Notes under the pieces: generated by a model
Database searches by the model: none
What the model was told of the DNA's origin: nothing
What the model saw: the letters and a program-made list of their open reading frames with translations, nothing else
Program-made: the position numbers and the translations under genes
Shown here: in pieces, positions 1 to 7,403 of the stretch
Layout: each line of letters starts with the position of its first letter
How positions within the stretch are numbered: the stretch's first letter is position 1
NCBI RefSeq assembly: GCF_002157895.1
Contig: NZ_CP021377.1
Location: 3,410,001-3,474,000 of the forward strand
From: Oceanisphaera profunda
Lineage (GTDB): Bacteria > Pseudomonadota > Gammaproteobacteria > Enterobacterales > Aeromonadaceae
Direction of reading: 5' to 3'
DNA length: 64,000 nucleotides

Positions 1-1038
1 GATGATAAATATAGAGTAGGAATGGGGGCAGATTCTGTTAGAAATAGCGGTTATCGCAGCAGCTCTCTACATCAGTGGAATCTACCTTCATCCGAAGAAG
101 GTAGGACATCTATATCACCTCATCAAATTAAAGATAGCTTGTCACATTTCTGCCCTTTATTTATTGGTGCTAATCGCAGCATTAAATACAAAGAAATACA
201 AGGAATGAAAAAGGAAAGTAAAATAGACCAGAGCTTTAATGAGTATATCAGGAACAATACGAAATCGTTGTATGGGGAATGGCAATCAGATATAAAACAA
301 TGGTTTGTAAATCGTTATTTTATGATTGATAAAGACTGGGCTACTGAAGAAAAAGTTAACTGGGAACACATGCTCGAAAGTCTATCTGTAATTGCCCCAT
401 TTGACAGTAATTTTTCATATGTTGAAACAGGAAAAGATCTAGAACCAATTTTTTCAATTTACGGTAATAAGTGTTACCTAGAAGAGCTTTCTTCAGGGTT
501 TCAGGCTGTACTATCAATTATAGCTAATATATTCGAATGGATAGAAGGTAGCCGTGAAGATGGTAATAGAATTGCCAAAGAGGCGGTTGGTACAGTTTTG
601 ATTGATGAGCTTGATTTACATTTACATCCTGAATGGCAATTTACTTTGAGGGATGGGCTAGAGACTATATTTCCAAAATTACAATTCATAGTAACAACAC
701 ACTCCCCACATTTGTTAGCATCTGCAAAGTCTAATGAGGTGATTGTAATGCCTTCCAATATTGGAAGCTGTGACTTTAATGAATTGCATCCGACTAAAAG
801 CGTTTTTTCAGGTTGGAGTACTGATCAAATATTATTAGATGTTATGGGGGTAGTAAGTCTGGAAAATAAAATATATGAATCTCTAATTACTGAGGCTTTT
901 GAAAGTATCGAACATGGCTCAATAGCTACATTACGTAAAATTATTGAGCAGTTGAAAGCAATATGTCATCCAAATGACACCATAGTAATGGTTTTGAATA
1001 CTAGACTTGCGTCAATGGTCGCTTTGCATAATGGTTAA
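1..1038 (+). CDS. ptuA: PtuA-like AAA/ABC-type ATPase, 5' part outside the window (Septu defence)
   Basis: The frame is open to the first base, so only the C-terminal part is seen; the Walker A motif must lie upstream. Visible ATPase parts are an ABC-type signature region (LEELSSGFQ, nt about 478-504), Walker B with a doubled acidic pair (VLIDELDLHLHP, nt about 595-630) and the H-loop (TTHSPH, nt about 694-711). This order and spacing fit the SMC/OLD-like ATPases of Septu (PtuA). The stop overlaps the start of an HNH nuclease gene, the classic PtuA-PtuB arrangement. In known Septu systems the ATPase and nuclease form an anti-phage complex. Base composition is AT-rich, unlike the core genes. 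A reverse transcriptase upstream would instead make it a retron effector; that cannot be seen here. Confidence 0.75.
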   Translation, partial: DDKYRVGMGADSVRNSGYRSSSLHQWNLPSSEEGRTSISPHQIKDSLSHFCPLFIGANRSIKYKEIQGMKKESKIDQSFNEYIRNNTKSLYGEWQSDIKQWFVNRYFMIDKDWATEEKVNWEHMLESLSVIAPFDSNFSYVETGKDLEPIFSIYGNKCYLEELSSGFQAVLSIIANIFEWIEGSREDGNRIAKEAVGTVLIDELDLHLHPEWQFTLRDGLETIFPKLQFIVTTHSPHLLASAKSNEVIVMPSNIGSCDFNELHPTKSVFSGWSTDQILLDVMGVVSLENKIYESLITEAFESIEHGSIATLRKIIEQLKAICHPNDTIVMVLNTRLASMVALHNG

Positions 1039-1777
1039 ACTAGAAAGGGCGAATGAACCTGAGATTTTAATTGATAACAAAGCGAAATGGACTTCTGATT
1101 TGCTGACGGCAGTTAGAGACAATGGAGGGTATAAAAAAATACCAGCAAAAGACAAAGAAAAGCTTATAACATATTATAGACATCAAGCTATCAAGGATAG
1201 CCTATTCCCAAGTTCAGAAAATAAATGTGCGTTTTGTGAATGTAAACCTTCAGAAGGCGGAAATATAGAAGTTGAACATTTTGAACCCAAGTCTATTTAT
1301 CCTGATAAAACATTTGAGTGGACTAATTTTCTACCATGTTGTCGTCGTTGTAATGGAGATAAATCAGACCACGATACAGTAGTTGAACCTATACTTAATC
1401 CTTATGATGAAAACCCATCTAATGTGTTTTTTTATGAAGATATTCAGATGAAGGTTCAGGATTGTGATTTAAAAAGCAAAGGGTTAAAAACAATAGAAGT
1501 CTGCGGGTTGAATTCGTTACGTTTATGGAAGCCAAGAGCAGCACTATTAATTAATCTGAGAATATTTAGTTCCTCAATAGAGGATGCTATTAAAATATAT
1601 AGTGAAGCCGAAACGGACAGGAAAAAGAACATTAGAATAAAGAATATAAGAGAGGCGGTCGATACCATTGAAATGTTGATTGAACCAAGTGAGAAGTACT
1701 CACATTTTTGTAGTGTTTTTTTACATACATGCGCCTCATATCAAAAAGCAAAAAAAGTTATTTCTGAGCATGGATAA
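1031..1777 (+). CDS. ptuB: PtuB-like HNH endonuclease (Septu defence)
   Basis: A protein of 248 residues of the HNH family found beside AAA ATPases (TIGR02646-like). The N-terminus MVKLERANEPEIL matches the family's usual start. Zinc-type cysteine pairs CAFC (nt about 1228) and CCRRC (nt about 1336) flank an HNH core with VEHFEPKS and CNGDKSDH. I chose ATG 1031, which overlaps the ptuA stop by 8 nt, over an upstream TTG at 1007 because it gives the family N-terminus and a translational coupling overlap. The nuclease is expected to cut nucleic acid when released or activated by PtuA during infection. An attC-like site follows, so the pair appears to be one integron cassette. The functional assignment is by family and context. 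Confidence 0.8.
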   Translation: MVKLERANEPEILIDNKAKWTSDLLTAVRDNGGYKKIPAKDKEKLITYYRHQAIKDSLFPSSENKCAFCECKPSEGGNIEVEHFEPKSIYPDKTFEWTNFLPCCRRCNGDKSDHDTVVEPILNPYDENPSNVFFYEDIQMKVQDCDLKSKGLKTIEVCGLNSLRLWKPRAALLINLRIFSSSIEDAIKIYSEAETDRKKNIRIKNIREAVDTIEMLIEPSEKYSHFCSVFLHTCASYQKAKKVISEHG

Positions 1778-1796
1778 TGTTATTGTAAGTCAAATA

Positions 1797-1893
1797 GGTA
1801 TAACAAGGCGTTTAAACGGAACTTAAAATATCAGCTTAACACAGCTTAACACAGCTTATAACAGGCCACTCATGTTAGCTGTTTGCTTGAAAC
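1797..1893 (+). repeat. Possible partial attC remnant before the main attC site
   Basis: After ptuB the sequence TATAACAAGGCGTTTAAACGG (the first 20 bases are what matter) resembles the left end of a typical attC, but no matching right end follows. Instead there are two short CAGCTTAACA repeats and a block TAACAGGCCACTCATGTTAGC. A close relative of that block sits just before the attC at 3151. It may be an attC fused with, or overwritten by, the next one. Confidence 0.4.
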
Positions 1894-1969
1894 TCATAAC
1901 AAGACCAATCACAAACGCCAGCAAGCTGGCTGGACTCGCTGACGCTCGCCTGTGTTGGCGGCGTTATGA
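1894..1969 (+). repeat. attC-like integron recombination site 1
   Basis: The ends TCATAAC (1894-1900) and GTTATGA (1963-1969) are exact reverse complements, and GTTATGA has the GTTRRRY-like form of an integron R' box. Inside, ACGCCAGCAAG and TGTTGGCGGCGT are imperfectly complementary with unpaired bases, as in the folded bottom strand of attC. Length is 76 bp. Near-identical copies lie at 3151-3225 and 6243-6317. Confidence 0.75.
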
Positions 1970-2053
1970 GGAAATAATCTGTTAGGCGCGGAGTAAATTT
2001 ATAGATTGTTATCGAGTTGTCTAAGCTAAAGCAGCGAAGAATAAGGGTAAAAC

Positions 2054-2266
2054 CCTTAGTAATCCCCTCATTTTAATAGCAGATCGCGTCATGTTAGCTG
2101 CACAATCTAAATATGCACTAACCCCAAAAATCAGCTGAGACCGCATTGTGCCTAGGGATAGGAAATTTTCTAAGTTACGCAGTACCACAGTAGAGTTTCG
2201 TCGTTTCTTGCCACTACTGCTCTCAAACTCAGGTGTGGCGCGGTTTATATGAGGGGATTGGTAAGG
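2054..2266. repeat. MITE-like inverted-repeat element in the cassette leader
   Basis: Arms CCTTAGTAATCCCCTCAT (2054-2071) and ATGAGGGGATTGGTAAGG (2249-2266) are reverse complements with two mismatches. The 13-base direct repeat TAAGGGTAAAACC overlaps both outer ends (2042-2054 and 2262-2274). I find no open reading frame inside. It occupies most of the 1970-2308 gap between the attC site and the next gene. It could be a small non-autonomous insertion or a structured RNA leader. Confidence 0.45.
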
Positions 2267-2308
2267 GTAAAACCAGCATCATTAAAGTTAAGATCAAAAG
2301 GGATGATT

Positions 2309-3061
2309 ATGAAAGGAATAATAAAAACCTATTTACCTGAAAAGAGATATGGGTTTATCAAGGGTGATGATGGCAAGGATTATTTTTTTCATGCAAGCGA
2401 ATTCCGTGACAAGGAGCATGCTGAGCAATTATGTGAGGAGGGCTTCGTCCATTTTGACCAGCAGGCAACGCCTAAAGGATATAAAGCAAAAAATTGCTCG
2501 CTTCTTAACCCTTCTGATATATTAACTTACATCAAACCCGATGAATTTATGACAACTAGATCGAGGCATGTCTCTGGTTGGGAAGTTCTTGAGCAGAGTA
2601 GTTGGATTGTTCATGGTTCCTCAAGAGACTCCCCTGATGCAGCGAAAAAAGAAACCATGGATGGTGCTGTACGCATAGGTGCTAATGCACTTATAAATTT
2701 TGAATATTATAAGACTACTGGTTCTGAGCCCGGAACTGGTAATGGTACTTATAATTATACTATTCATAATTTCCGTGGCCGTGCAGTAACAATAGCTAAA
2801 CGCAATTCTAAAGGAAAGCATCTAGAGAGTGACTTTCTAGGTTTAAATGAAAAAGGGGAACAGTTAAAAGCTAGATTGATTGAAGATACGAAGAAGAGTA
2901 AAAACAAAAGAAATGTTATTTGGCTTATAGTTTCCTTGCTTACTTTTATATCGTTGTCAACTGTATTTTTTAATAGTGTTTTTTATATTATTTTCTTTGT
3001 TTTTATAGGTTTTGTCTTTGGTCGTTCAACTGATTATGACTCTTGGTTAGAGAGGGCGTGA
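2309..3061 (+). CDS. Cold-shock-domain protein with two C-terminal membrane helices
   Basis: A protein of 250 residues. Residues 1-64 form a cold-shock (OB-fold) domain with RNP-like motifs RYGFIK (13-18) and DYFFHAS (24-30), so it should bind single-stranded nucleic acid. Residues about 85-165 are a soluble segment I do not recognise; it has some likeness to YbjQ/dodecin-type small folds (GANALINFEYY). Residues about 205-245 form two hydrophobic helices. I chose ATG 2309 (or 2303, two codons earlier) because AAAAGGG lies just upstream and the domain begins there; the frame is open further upstream. It sits alone between two attC sites. No function can be given beyond nucleic-acid binding at a membrane. 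Confidence 0.7.
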   Translation: MKGIIKTYLPEKRYGFIKGDDGKDYFFHASEFRDKEHAEQLCEEGFVHFDQQATPKGYKAKNCSLLNPSDILTYIKPDEFMTTRSRHVSGWEVLEQSSWIVHGSSRDSPDAAKKETMDGAVRIGANALINFEYYKTTGSEPGTGNGTYNYTIHNFRGRAVTIAKRNSKGKHLESDFLGLNEKGEQLKARLIEDTKKSKNKRNVIWLIVSLLTFISLSTVFFNSVFYIIFFVFIGFVFGRSTDYDSWLERA

Positions 3062-3150
3062 ACTATTTTAATAGTTTATAATTTTCGTTTAGATAATACA
3101 CATTAAAAACCAGCTTAACAGGACACCCATGTTAGTTGTTTGCTTGAAGC

Positions 3151-3225
3151 TCATAACAAGGCCAATCACAAACGCCAGCAAGCTGGCTGGATTCGCTACG
3201 TTCGCCTGTGTTGGCGGCGTTAAGT
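3151..3225 (+). repeat. attC-like integron recombination site 2
   Basis: This is nearly identical to the site at 1894-1969: left end TCATAAC, an internal CGCCAGCAAGCTGGCTGG stretch, right end GTTAAGT. The likeness continues about 40 bp to the left (TTAACAGGACACCCATGTTAG), so the cassette 3' ends share more than the core attC. Confidence 0.72.
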
Positions 3226-3261
3226 GCAATCAGCAATAGTGACATCAAAAAGTAGGGAAGT

Positions 3262-3669
3262 ATGAGTATTAATATAAAGTGGGATGGCGATTGTAATTTT
3301 AGTGTGTTAACTGAAAGCGGCTTTACGTTTAATGTTGACGCTACAAGTAAGAAAGCTCCTTGTCCAACTGAAGTTCTATTGTCGGCTTTAGGTTCATGCA
3401 GTGCGACGGATGTCGTCTTGTTACTGCAAGAGCAAAATTTTGAAGTTAAGGGTTTAGAAAATACGGTTACTTTCGCCCTAACGGAATCAGAACCTCATTT
3501 ATATAAATCGGCAAACTTGCACTTTACAGTACATGGCTGTGGTTTTCAGGAGTCTGATATTTTGCGAGCAGTTCAAGAAGCTGTGGAAAAGCATTGTCAT
3601 GTTTGTCTTATGTTGAGTCCTACGATCGATATCACTTATTCAGCGGAAGTTGGCAATAATTGCACTTAA
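3262..3669 (+). CDS. OsmC/Ohr-family protein
   Basis: A protein of 135 residues with the OsmC fold. It has the conserved cysteine in LGSCSATDV (C46) and the second site in KHCHVCLM (C112, C115), as in OsmC/YhfA-type thiol peroxidases. Such proteins reduce organic hydroperoxides or act in sulfur-related stress in the cytoplasm. Length is normal for the family. An AGGGAAG ribosome-binding site precedes ATG 3262. It is a single-gene cassette between two attC-like sites of different types. YhfA-like and Ohr-like substrates cannot be told apart from sequence alone. Confidence 0.8.
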   Translation: MSINIKWDGDCNFSVLTESGFTFNVDATSKKAPCPTEVLLSALGSCSATDVVLLLQEQNFEVKGLENTVTFALTESEPHLYKSANLHFTVHGCGFQESDILRAVQEAVEKHCHVCLMLSPTIDITYSAEVGNNCT

Positions 3670-3791
3670 TAAATTATTTAAGAATGATTCCCAACGCTTG
3701 GCATTTTCAATTCAAGGTCCTATTCCGTGTTTACGGCGCAATATTCTAGGTTTGATGGTAGCGTTGCTCACACCTTAACGCGGCGTTATGT
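3665..3791 (+). repeat. Long Vibrio-repeat-type attC site 3
   Basis: About 127 bp starting at the osmC-like stop codon. It contains CCAACGCTTGGCATTTTCA, then TTTGATGGTAGCGTTGCTC, and ends CACCTTAACGCGGCGTTATG. From memory this layout matches the long attC sites (VCR-like) of vibrio superintegrons. It differs clearly from the 75-bp sites elsewhere in this array, so this cassette probably came from another integron pool. The left boundary is approximate. Confidence 0.65.
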
Positions 3792-3821
3792 GTCAGCCTT
3801 TAACTCAGTAGTGGAGTCTCA

Positions 3822-5534
3822 ATGCAATTTATTCCAAATACAGTCTTAGGACTATTTGATAGTTCGCAAAAATCATATGAAATCCCTGTTTATCAAAGAG
3901 CGTACTCATGGGAAAAACTAAATTGGAAAACATTTCTGGATGATTTATTAGAACAAGTGCAAGGACATAATAATTATTTTTTTGGTAATTTGTTACTGGA
4001 AGTAATTAGTAAAAATAAAAAATATGAAGTTATTGATGGTCAACAACGCATTACCACATTAATAATATTTATGAGATCAATGCTGAATGTATTGAAAAGT
4101 AGAATCAATGATCCCGTATTAAGCAACTTTGATTATAAAGCAAAAGAAAGTATCTATTTTAAAAATAGTGGAAATATAAAACTACGACCTGTTGAGTATG
4201 ATAGAGCATGTTTCGATGCGCTAATAATTGATAATAAAAGTAATTTCTCTGTAGGAACACCATCACAAAAAAGAATGAAGTCTGCAAAAGAATATTTTGA
4301 AAACGAACTGGATAAAATAGACTCTTTAAAACTACTTGAGATTTTAGATAAAATAGAGAGTACCGATTTAACTATTGTTGAATTAGAAGGTAAGAAAGAC
4401 TCAGCTTTGATGTTTGAGTTGGAAAATAATAGAGGTAAAGAGTTAACCAATATGGAAAAAATTAAATCATATTTCATGTACCAAATGTATGTCTATAGTA
4501 AGCCTGAAGAAGTTGAAATGAATATTGAAAGTATTTCAAACATTTTCAAATTAATTTATTTAATAATAAATGATCTTAAAAATATAAATGAAGATAGTAT
4601 CTTAATTTATCATAATAATGCTTACATAAAAGGTTTTGCTTATCGTACTTTAGATGATGTAAAAGATGCATTTAAGAAGTCAGATGATAAGGTCGAATGG
4701 ATAAAGTCTTATGTCGAAGAATTACACACTACTTTTTCTAATGTAAAAAAATTCGAAGCGTCGAATGACTTTTTTGCACAAAGACTTAATGAGCTAGGAG
4801 CTCCTGCATTCATATACCCTTTTATTATTAAAGGGTATAAGTATTTTGTTGAAGACAATACTAAGTTGAATCAGCTTTTTAATATTCTAGAAGTTATTAC
4901 TTTCAGAGCAAAATTAATAAATAGTAGAGCAAATATACAAGAAAGATTAAATGGGATTTTACTATCATTTAATGGCGATTTGGCAGATTTACTTAAAAAG
5001 ATAAAAAGCAAGCTTAATGAATCTTGGTACTGGGGAGACTCGAATACCAAAAATTATTTAAATGGTTCTATGTATGGTAATAATGTACTGAATTATTTGC
5101 TTTGGAGGTATGAAAACCATATCCAAAACAAAGGTTACAGCATTAGAACGTTTTCAATTGAAAATGAGCAAATAGAGCATGTTTCACCACAGACTCCTAC
5201 AAATGGTGAGCCAATTGAAACGGGATATGAAGTTGACGTTGATAATCAATACTGTGATGAATTTATTGCTGAAAAGTTAAACTCCATGGGGAATTTAATG
5301 CTTATCTCAGGTTCTCATAATTCTTCTATCGGAAATAAGCCGTTTAGTAAAAAGCTTGCCACATATAAAAACAATCCCCTATTAAATCAACAAGCTGAAA
5401 TTGTAAAGTTTGCAAAACATGAAAATAACTTACCTGTATGGAAAAGTAAATCTATAGATGAAAGGCAAGATAAGCTTTTAATATTTGCTATAGAAAACTG
5501 GAGCTTTGATCAAATAAAAGTCATCTGTTTTTAA
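3822..5534 (+). CDS. DUF262/DUF1524 (GmrSD-like) putative nuclease
   Basis: A protein of 570 residues. The N-terminal DUF262 domain shows IPVYQRAYSW (21-30) and IDGQQRITTL (71-80), the ParB-like nucleotide-handling motif. The C-terminal part shows the DUF1524 His-Me/HNH-type motif EHVSPQ (about 452) followed by GNLMLISGSHNSSIGN. This two-domain layout is that of GmrSD type IV restriction enzymes and SspE-like effectors, which attack modified or foreign DNA. It is a single-gene cassette, AT-rich, between attC sites 3 and 4. A defence role is inferred from the family; the substrate is unknown. Confidence 0.75.
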   Translation: MQFIPNTVLGLFDSSQKSYEIPVYQRAYSWEKLNWKTFLDDLLEQVQGHNNYFFGNLLLEVISKNKKYEVIDGQQRITTLIIFMRSMLNVLKSRINDPVLSNFDYKAKESIYFKNSGNIKLRPVEYDRACFDALIIDNKSNFSVGTPSQKRMKSAKEYFENELDKIDSLKLLEILDKIESTDLTIVELEGKKDSALMFELENNRGKELTNMEKIKSYFMYQMYVYSKPEEVEMNIESISNIFKLIYLIINDLKNINEDSILIYHNNAYIKGFAYRTLDDVKDAFKKSDDKVEWIKSYVEELHTTFSNVKKFEASNDFFAQRLNELGAPAFIYPFIIKGYKYFVEDNTKLNQLFNILEVITFRAKLINSRANIQERLNGILLSFNGDLADLLKKIKSKLNESWYWGDSNTKNYLNGSMYGNNVLNYLLWRYENHIQNKGYSIRTFSIENEQIEHVSPQTPTNGEPIETGYEVDVDNQYCDEFIAEKLNSMGNLMLISGSHNSSIGNKPFSKKLATYKNNPLLNQQAEIVKFAKHENNLPVWKSKSIDERQDKLLIFAIENWSFDQIKVICF

Positions 5535-5541
5535 TAAATGC

Positions 5542-5633
5542 AGGTAACAAGTTGCTTAAGCGGAATAAAAACAGTTGGCCATCGATTCGCGATTTTAGCT
5601 AACCATTTTTATCCGCTTATCAAGGCGTTGGTT
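5542..5633 (+). repeat. attC-like integron recombination site 4
   Basis: The left end AGGTAAC is followed by TTGCTTAAGCGGAATAAAAA. The right part TTTTTATCCGCTTATCAAGG is nearly its reverse complement, ending at GTTGGTT. Length is about 92 bp, and the arms are long, as expected for attC. It has a different sequence from the other sites. It lies between the DUF262 gene and the toxin gene. Confidence 0.65.
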
Positions 5634-5637
5634 GCCA

Positions 5638-5913
5638 CTACGTCGGAAATTTTTGTTTCTGGTGTAGTATTCTCATGATACGAATTACTGAGCCATCAAC
5701 TGAATAGGAAACTATCATTGATATCTCAGGGATTATAAGTAATCGACCTTTTATATCATCTCGCTGAACGCTCATTAATGGCTGTTGAAGTAAATTTTCT
5801 ATCTTTTCTTCAATGATCTGATCTGTTTTATCTGCAGCCGCAGGATTAAAGTCATAAAGAAATTCAAAAATTTTTTCTCGGTCGTTCAGAGATTCTTCTT
5901 CCCATAAGATCAC
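5638..5913 (-). CDS. RelE/ParE-family toxin
   Basis: A protein of 91 residues with the RelE/ParE fold pattern: an N-terminal helix pair, RDDIKGRLLIIPEISMIVSY in the middle and a final strand VIRIMRILHQKQKFP. The C-terminal arginine-histidine stretch is typical of ribosome-dependent RelE-type mRNA nucleases. It starts with GTG at 5913, overlapping the antitoxin stop by 4 nt (GTGA), so the two are co-translated. It lies on the strand opposite to the other cassettes; toxin-antitoxin cassettes in integrons often carry their own promoter and are thought to stabilise the array. Whether it is RelE-like (mRNA) or ParE-like (gyrase) is not certain. Confidence 0.82.
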   Translation of the reverse strand: MILWEEESLNDREKIFEFLYDFNPAAADKTDQIIEEKIENLLQQPLMSVQRDDIKGRLLIIPEISMIVSYSVDGSVIRIMRILHQKQKFPT

Positions 5914-6197
5914 TGATTAACACTCCGGCTGCGGATCTTAGCTTTGCGTTCTGCCATTATAGATTTGGCTTGGTCATGTTCAATAAAAGTAGACTTTCCG
6001 GCATCTAACTTTTCGAAAGCTAAATTTACCTGCTCACTTAGCCAAGCATCATGAGACGAGGCTTTACGTTGTTGATCAGCTAATTGCTCTGTAAGTTCTC
6101 TACAAGCATCACTAAGGGTACGGCCTTGGCTCTCAGCCATTTGTTGGGCCAAGCGTTTGGTTTCTTCATCGACTCGAAACTGAATTCTAGTATCCAT
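5910..6197 (-). CDS. RelB/DinJ-family antitoxin
   Basis: A protein of 95 residues. The N-terminal ribbon-helix-helix starts MDTRIQFRVDEETKRLAQQ, and the C-terminal half is a charged helix that should wrap the toxin. I chose ATG 6197 rather than an upstream start at 6227 because RelB/DinJ antitoxins begin at this motif. It precedes and overlaps the toxin gene. Such antitoxins repress their own promoter with the toxin as co-repressor. The promoter should lie at about 6200-6245, beside attC site 5. Confidence 0.82.
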   Translation of the reverse strand: MDTRIQFRVDEETKRLAQQMAESQGRTLSDACRELTEQLADQQRKASSHDAWLSEQVNLAFEKLDAGKSTFIEHDQAKSIMAERKAKIRSRSVNQ

Positions 6198-6242
6198 AAC
6201 AGCATCCAACTTGTTGTGTGTGCACAAACGTTAGCACAGGGT

Positions 6243-6317
6243 AACTAACAAGACCAATCACAACCGCCAGCAAGCTGGCTGGACTCGCTACGCTCGCTTG
6301 TGTTGGCGGCGTTAGCA
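6243..6317 (+). repeat. attC-like integron recombination site 5 (last clear site)
   Basis: This is almost identical to the sites at 1894 and 3151 (CGCCAGCAAGCTGGCTGGAC, then TGTTGGCGGCGTTAGCA), with ends AACTAAC and GTTAGCA. It closes the toxin-antitoxin cassette. No convincing attC was found further right, so the array probably ends here or its later sites have decayed. Confidence 0.72.
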
Positions 6318-6444
6318 TTGAAGGGAAATCATTGGCCACTTTTTTAATATTCTCGCACATGGCATGGAGCTGACTAGTTGATGAAGCAAATTGAGTCACT
6401 CATAGTCAGCATTTTTGCTAAATTTAAGCCTCAGCTCTCACGGT

Positions 6445-6978
6445 TTATATAAAAAACCCAAATCGCCGTACACAAACATCAACATCGAATTCTTGACCTA
6501 TGGCCACCACGGCAATGCTTTTTATCTCTGCTGGTTGCAGCTCTGCTTCGGTGCGATGAGCGAGCAGTTGCTGAAAGGGCACAATGAATCGAGTCCATTG
6601 TGGCTTCACGGACAAAGTGTAGCGAAAAGACTGCCAAGGTCGGGTTAGCTGAGCGGTTTTTACATGCAGATTATAATCGTGGCCGTTGCCAGCCAGCTCA
6701 ATGAAGATCCCTTTGTAGTCAGCACTTAACTCACTCGGCTCAATATCAAGCTTTATCTGCACGAATCCGCCGTTGTTATCAAGGCTGGTGCGGCCCACTA
6801 AACAGGTACAGGGCGAATGATGACGTTCTGCTTGGTGTTGTGTCGCACGAGAGACACCGCCCATTACCTGATCACTGATCACTTTCCAAGGTGAAGGCTC
6901 ATGCTGAGCACAGTTATAAACATCAACTAATTGTTCGGCAAGAACCGCCGGGCCGTGAGTGTTAATATTGTCATTCAT
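6445..6978 (-). CDS. CIA30-family protein
   Basis: A protein of 177 residues (from ATG 6978; an upstream start at 7008 is possible). It shows the CIA30/NDUFAF1-like pattern SDQVMGGVSRA near the N-terminus and a beta-rich galactose-binding-like body with DNNGGFVQIKLD and PWQSFRYTLSVKPQWTRFIVPF. Mitochondrial relatives help assemble complex I; bacterial members have no settled role. The gene follows the last attC site on the opposite strand. It may be a cassette whose attC has decayed or the first chromosomal gene beyond the array. No signal peptide is seen. Confidence 0.72.
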   Translation of the reverse strand: MNDNINTHGPAVLAEQLVDVYNCAQHEPSPWKVISDQVMGGVSRATQHQAERHHSPCTCLVGRTSLDNNGGFVQIKLDIEPSELSADYKGIFIELAGNGHDYNLHVKTAQLTRPWQSFRYTLSVKPQWTRFIVPFQQLLAHRTEAELQPAEIKSIAVVAIGQEFDVDVCVRRFGFFI

Positions 6979-7403
6979 ACGTGATTGCGCTCCTAGGCTT
7001 GCATACAACTTCTGACCGGTTTAATAACAGGCTAGCAGGTAACGCCGGCTGGTTTTTCTTGAGTATCGCAGATTGCAGGTCGTACCCTAACGGGCCACCC
7101 ATGTTAGCTGCTGGATTTTTGGTTTGGGATCTACACTCAAAGAGTTCATTTTTTAGACTCTTTGAGAAGGCCCGGATGCCTAAGCCCCGTTTACTCAAGT
7201 TAGCTTGTTAGATACGCCTGTTACATGGCGTCCTTTATCACTGCGTCAGTCGCACGAGACGAAGGGCGTGCTTGTGTGTACAGAACAGTACTTTTCATCA
7301 GCAATATGGGGCAATGCTTTGAGTATCGCCGCGGTTGGATAGAGTAACGCTTCTGTTGTGGGCGCAGAGGTCTTTTTTAGATACTGGTTAGGAGAGAATA
7401 ATC
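6979..7403. other. Non-coding stretch with cassette-end-like fragment
   Basis: No credible gene is present. CTAACGGGCCACCCATGTTAGCTG (around 7087-7110) resembles the block that precedes attC sites at 1894 and 3151, suggesting a decayed cassette end. A perfect 10-base stem, CTCAAAGAGT/ACTCTTTGAG, spans about 7137-7167 with a T-rich loop. AGGAGAG at 7391 is the ribosome-binding site of the next gene. Confidence 0.4.

Noticed and set aside
1007-1030. Upstream TTG start for the HNH nuclease
   Set aside because: The family N-terminus and the coupling overlap both favour ATG 1031.
2621-2821. Minus-strand frame inside the cold-shock gene
   Set aside because: Shadow of the real gene; no start signal.
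6979-7240. Sixth attC site
   Set aside because: Only a fragment of the cassette-end block and GTTAG motifs are seen; no paired ends or internal complementarity were found.
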